Below are positions 60,374 through 64,000 of a stretch of DNA of 64,000 nt, one piece after another (position 1 is the first letter of the stretch; each line of letters starts with the position of its first letter). The translations under genes and the position numbers were made by a program. The stretch comes from Gemmatimonadota bacterium (GTDB taxonomy: Bacteria; Gemmatimonadota; Gemmatimonadetes; Longimicrobiales; Gaopeijiaceae). The notes under the pieces were generated by a model. That model was not told the origin of the DNA, did not search any database, and saw nothing but the letters and a program-made list of their open reading frames with translations. The stretch spans positions 1-64,000 of the forward strand of contig JABDLS010000058.1 in the NCBI GenBank assembly GCA_013002885.1, given 5' to 3'.

Positions 60374-63300
60374 ACCCTCCGTGGGTCGTCCGGCAGCCTC
60401 CGGCGACCCCCTGCGGCGTCAACGTCTCGGGGTCGTGATGGCCCTCGTCATGGCCATCGGGTGCACCAACGGTCCTTCGGAACTGGAGGTGACGGCGACG
60501 CTCACCCTGGCCGTCGATGTGTCGAGCCTGGCGGTGGAGCAGGGTGGGTCGGCCGAGTTGATCGGCACCGCAACCGTCAATGGCTCCTTCTTCGGGTCGC
60601 CCGAGGTCGAGGTCATGGGAGTTCCTGAGGGAGTCACCGCCACGGTCGCCCCGCCGACCACCAACGGCAACACGACCACCGTGCTCGTTACGATCGCCGT
60701 CGGGGCTTCCGTGCTGCCCGGTTCCTATCCCGTGACGCTTCGGGCGAGCGGCGCCGGCGTGAGCGACGAGGTAGGTCTCGATCTCGTCGTCCTGGCCGCC
60801 CCCGAGTACGTCTTGAACGTGGCCCCCGACATGTTGTCGGTGGAGCAGGGGACGAGCGGAACCACGGAGGTCACGCTCACCCGGGTGAACTTCACTGAAA
60901 GCGTGAGCCTCACCGCGGAGGGCGGGCCCTCCGGCATGGCCGTGACCTTCGATCCGGCGACGATGGACGAAGACGTGTCCCAGGTGACGGTGATCGTCGA
61001 GGGGTCGGTCACCGCAGGCGAGTACGAAGTGACCATCCGAGGCGAGGCACCTGAACTCGAGGATCGGACGGCCACGCTCAGGGTGGCCGTTACCGCCGCC
61101 ACGGAGGAGGCCTATTCGTTGTCCGTGACCCCGAACCAACTCCTGCTCGATCCGGCTCAGCCCGCTCCGGGCGAGGCGGCGAGCAGCGGTCCGATGATGG
61201 CCAGTGTCGGCCAGACGACCGTCGAGATCCAGCGGAGCAACGGACACGCGGAAACGGTCTCACTGGATCTGATCGGTCAACCGGAGGGCGTGACCACAAC
61301 GTTCGAGCCCAGCTCCGTGAGCGGTGATGCTTCAGCCCTCACTGTGTCGGTGGGCCCGATGGTTGCGCCGGGCGAGTACGAGACGAGCGTTCGGGGCCGG
61401 GATGGAGTCCTCGTCGAGCGTGTTACGCGCTTGCTCCTGATCATTGCTCCTACCCCGACCTATCAGCTGCTACCCGACCCGAGCGAACTCGTCATCCAGC
61501 AGGGAGCGAGCGGCAGCACCGGGGTCGCCGTAAGCAGGGTGAACTTCACTGCGGGGGTTACACTGAGCCTGGAGGGCGCCCCGTCCGGAATGACCGCTTC
61601 CTTCGCCGATAATCCTGCGGCCGGAGATGCGTCGACCCTGACGCTCGACGTGGGCGTTTCGGTCGCCCCGGGCACCTACGACTTGGTCATCCGTGGCACC
61701 ACACCAGACCTCGTGGACCGGACCGCCACGATCATGGTGACGGTCACTGCGGAGGAGGGCTTCTCGCTCGAAGCCACCCCCGAGATCACGGTCCAACAGG
61801 GATCGACAGAGTCGCGTCCGGTGAGCATCGTTCGAACAGGAGGGTTCACCGGTGAGGTCGCCATCGGCGTCACGCCCGTCGTCACGGATCTGACCATGGC
61901 GGTCGAACCTTCGAGCACCGCGGGCAGCGCGACGATGCTCACGGCGACTGCGGCGGCCACCCTGGCACCGGGGACGTACTCGTTCGAGGTGACGGGCACG
62001 GCCGCCGGCGAGCCGATGTCTTCGACGACCCTCGACGTGACCGTCACGCCGCCACCTGGCGAGGTCACGGTCCGACCGGCCACCATCGACGACGTCTTGT
62101 ACAACCCGGGCATGGGCTTCATAGACTCCCACTTCGCCTACGGCTACCAGTACCCCGAAGGCACATTCGTGTCCTACGATGACTTCCTGAACCCTCCGCC
62201 GTACCCGGATCCCGCCGACTATCCTCCGGCGACGGTGTCGTACTTCCGGTGGTGTTGGGCGGAGGTCCACCCTTTTGAAGACCAGATCGATTTCGAGCGC
62301 TTCGACGCCATCCTCGCCAACGGCGCCGTGCGTTCCGAGGGGGAGAGATTCGGATTCCGCATCATCTCGGTCGACGACGACCCAGACTGTCTGCCGGATT
62401 GGCTGCTTTCGAAGCCGGGGTACGTCGGGTACGACGGTCACAGGCGTCACGTCCCCGACTACAGCAACCCGGTCTTTCTGGCGGCTCTGCAGCAGCTCTA
62501 TGGGGCGTTGGGGGCCCGCTACGACGGTCATCCCGGGATGGACCACATCGACCTGGGGATCGTTGGCTGTTGGGGAGAATGGAATTCGGCGTGCCTCAGG
62601 GACCGGCCGCCTCTTTGCTCGGTCCTGGGGCAATCGGACGCCGAGTGTCTGGCGACTTTCGAGCACGTGATCGACATCATGATGGACGCCTTCCCCAATA
62701 CGCCCAAGATCATGCTGGGGAAGGGCAGCGGCGTGATGGGGGCCGCGATGGACTACGCTCTGCAGCGAGGGGCCGGGTGGCGGGTCGACTGCTTCGGCGA
62801 CTGGGGGATCTTCGGGCCGGATTGGAGTCACCACACCAACGTGTATCCGGGGGTGGTCAGTAGGGTCGGCGATGCCTGGAAGCGAGGCCCGGTCCATATG
62901 GAGGTCTGCTTCACGATGCCCCACATGTACTTCGCGCACGACATGAGCGTCGAGCTCGTGCAGGAGTCGTTCGACTGGGCGCTGGACAATCACATCTCGG
63001 TGTTCAACGGGAAGTCCACTCCCATCCCGGATCCCTACTGGCCCATCGTCGAGGACTTCCTGAAGAGGGCCGGCTACAGGCTGGTCATCGAGTCCTTGAC
63101 CCATCCTGGGACGGCCAGTCCTGGAGAGGAAGTCGTCATCGAGACCACCTGGAAGAACCTGGGGGTGGCCCCTCCGTACTTGCCGCACGAGGTGTCTTTC
63201 CGTCTTCGTGACTCGAACGGCGAGGTGGCCGTCCAGGAGGTGAGCGGTGCGGACATCCTGGATTGGCTTCCCGGCGATCATCTCGAGATGGACACGCTCA

Positions 63301-63446
63301 CCCTTCCGGCCGGCCTGGTTCCGGGTGACTACTTCCTCGATGTTGGGATCCTCTCGCTCGGAAGCCCCAAACCCGCCATTGATCTGGCGATCGAGGGCGG
63401 TCGGTCGGACGGTTGGTACGAACTCTCGGTGATCCAGGTCGGATAG
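60366..63446 (+). CDS. Large Ig-like lipoprotein with glycosidase-like (DUF4832-type) domain
   Basis: About 1026 aa from the GTG at 60366, with GGAGG nine bases upstream. A signal (LRRQRLGVVMALVMAIGC) has an AIGC lipobox. Five Ig-like beta-sandwich units follow, for example YVLNVAPDMLSVEQGTSG and YQLLPDPSELVIQQGASG, up to residue ~560. The second half begins VLYNPGMGFIDSHFAYGY and contains LGIVGCWGEWNSAC, a TIM-barrel-like domain of the DUF4832 type whose Glu may be catalytic, then a C-terminal beta domain. Surface polysaccharide binding or cleavage is likely; the substrate is unknown. Confidence 0.87.
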   Translation: MGKPSVGRPAASGDPLRRQRLGVVMALVMAIGCTNGPSELEVTATLTLAVDVSSLAVEQGGSAELIGTATVNGSFFGSPEVEVMGVPEGVTATVAPPTTNGNTTTVLVTIAVGASVLPGSYPVTLRASGAGVSDEVGLDLVVLAAPEYVLNVAPDMLSVEQGTSGTTEVTLTRVNFTESVSLTAEGGPSGMAVTFDPATMDEDVSQVTVIVEGSVTAGEYEVTIRGEAPELEDRTATLRVAVTAATEEAYSLSVTPNQLLLDPAQPAPGEAASSGPMMASVGQTTVEIQRSNGHAETVSLDLIGQPEGVTTTFEPSSVSGDASALTVSVGPMVAPGEYETSVRGRDGVLVERVTRLLLIIAPTPTYQLLPDPSELVIQQGASGSTGVAVSRVNFTAGVTLSLEGAPSGMTASFADNPAAGDASTLTLDVGVSVAPGTYDLVIRGTTPDLVDRTATIMVTVTAEEGFSLEATPEITVQQGSTESRPVSIVRTGGFTGEVAIGVTPVVTDLTMAVEPSSTAGSATMLTATAAATLAPGTYSFEVTGTAAGEPMSSTTLDVTVTPPPGEVTVRPATIDDVLYNPGMGFIDSHFAYGYQYPEGTFVSYDDFLNPPPYPDPADYPPATVSYFRWCWAEVHPFEDQIDFERFDAILANGAVRSEGERFGFRIISVDDDPDCLPDWLLSKPGYVGYDGHRRHVPDYSNPVFLAALQQLYGALGARYDGHPGMDHIDLGIVGCWGEWNSACLRDRPPLCSVLGQSDAECLATFEHVIDIMMDAFPNTPKIMLGKGSGVMGAAMDYALQRGAGWRVDCFGDWGIFGPDWSHHTNVYPGVVSRVGDAWKRGPVHMEVCFTMPHMYFAHDMSVELVQESFDWALDNHISVFNGKSTPIPDPYWPIVEDFLKRAGYRLVIESLTHPGTASPGEEVVIETTWKNLGVAPPYLPHEVSFRLRDSNGEVAVQEVSGADILDWLPGDHLEMDTLTLPAGLVPGDYFLDVGILSLGSPKPAIDLAIEGGRSDGWYELSVIQVG

Positions 63447-63769
63447 GAGCTCCGCCGAGCAGCCGGACCCCGACCCGATGACCCGGACCGGCCACTTATT
63501 TCCGCCCTCCCCTCCCTCGGCCTCCCAGGTACGGTCGATGACCGGGCATTCTTTGCCCGTGCCAGGCGTCGGGTGCACATCTGCCGCCGGCGTATCGGGT
63601 GCTTCATCAGGTCCGTCGGGCGAACCGACGCCAGGGCGCTTCGTCCCTTCATGCGGGGCTTTCACTGCATGCGTAGGCCCTTCTTCGAAGCGTAGCCGGA
63701 CGGCCTCTTCGGTGATGGCATCGCCTTTGCGCCGGTCGACCGGCTCAACGATGCCGAAGAGGTCTGCCC
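63447..63769 (+). other. Intergenic region without a recognisable gene
   Basis: Three hundred and twenty-three bases between two lipoprotein genes. I see no open frame with domain character, tRNA or clear terminator. Frames reading across it on both strands are Arg/Ser/Pro-rich. A promoter for the following gene is expected here but not identified. Confidence 0.6.
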
Positions 63770-64000
63770 GTGATCGATCGAAACACGCCCCGAGCCCGGA
63801 ATTCGAGCAAGGTCCATTCAAGGAAGTCGCTGGCCTTTGGCTTGCGCGCGGGCTCACCCGCGCTCCTGTTGCTCGCGGCGCTCCCGGCGTGCGGCGAGGA
63901 CGTCACAAGCCTGTCTCTGGTCGAGCCGACGTGCACGCTGGCGGCGAGTCCCGACTCCACCGATCTGGGTGAATCGGCTACCCTGGACCTCGCCATAAGC
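63770..64000 (+). CDS. Partial lipoprotein running off the window, Ig-like start
   Basis: 77 codons from a GTG at 63770 to the window end with no stop. AGAGG lies seven bases upstream. A long basic leader precedes SPALLLLAALPAC, a lipobox (LPAC). The mature start, TCTLAASPDSTDLGESATLDLAIS, reads like the first strands of an Ig-like domain, similar in style to the preceding 1026-aa protein. It may be a related surface lipoprotein. Confidence 0.72.
   Translation, partial: MIDRNTPRARNSSKVHSRKSLAFGLRAGSPALLLLAALPACGEDVTSLSLVEPTCTLAASPDSTDLGESATLDLAIS

Noticed and set aside
61470-63857. A 795-codon open frame on the - strand
   Set aside because: It lies opposite the 1026-aa lipoprotein, is rich in Arg/His/Asp runs, has no domain or signal, and is the mirror of codon bias in a GC-rich gene.

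Overview
The window is visibly GC-rich, dense chromosomal DNA from a diderm (LPS-bearing) bacterium. The combination seen here is a lipid A pathway with a fused LpxC-FabZ enzyme, BamA/Skp, a McsA-McsB-ClpC arginine-phosphorylation and proteolysis set, the bacillithiol enzyme BshC, and many short fast-evolving lipoproteins. It fits Gemmatimonadota or a close relative. That assignment is inference from gene content, because no 16S gene is in the window.

Layout. 1-135: the 3' end of a 5S rRNA gene and its terminator, so an rRNA operon lies to the left. 202-4381: two paralogous FkbM-type methyltransferases flanking a class V aminotransferase and two lipoproteins. 4567-11580: Era, a PorV-like outer-membrane protein, a small exported protein, RNase R with a Gly/Lys repeat tail, a GGDEF protein and a zinc-ribbon protein. 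11741-20636: prfB (with its programmed +1 frameshift), lysS, a LolCE-like permease with LolD, then mcsA-mcsB-clpC. 20633-32229: an envelope superoperon, bamA-skp-lpxD-lpxC/fabZ-lpxA-(44-aa membrane microprotein)-lpxB-DUF374 acyltransferase-lpxK-rlmH-bshC. 32360-37783: a small coiled-coil membrane protein, murJ, uvrC and a TPR lipoprotein. 37844-39015: tRNA-Gly(CCC) and, about 1.1 kb downstream, a degenerate copy of its 3' end. 39033-50909: an accessory-looking mix of DsbB, a K+ channel with two RCK modules, RsmD, TerC, a metallo-beta-lactamase-fold enzyme, MscL, an M23 peptidase, and seven exported proteins of unknown function. 51145-58840: a compact housekeeping run (DUF512 radical SAM, der, plsY, gpsA, MerR-like, surE, pcm, DedA-like, a DDPLP-repeat protein, Smr). 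58951-64000: large secreted lipoproteins (VCBS-like, Ig-like plus glycosidase-like) and a partial one at the right edge.

Many genes overlap by 4 bases as GTGA, so translational coupling is a general habit here. Against that background the most unusual spot is the lpxA-lpxB junction. An unlisted 44-codon membrane microprotein ends in CTGA, and that CTG is the only sensible start for lpxB: no ATG, GTG or TTG in frame lies upstream of its conserved GEASGD motif. I found no CRISPR array, transposase, integrase or phage module, and no obvious defence or secondary-metabolite system.
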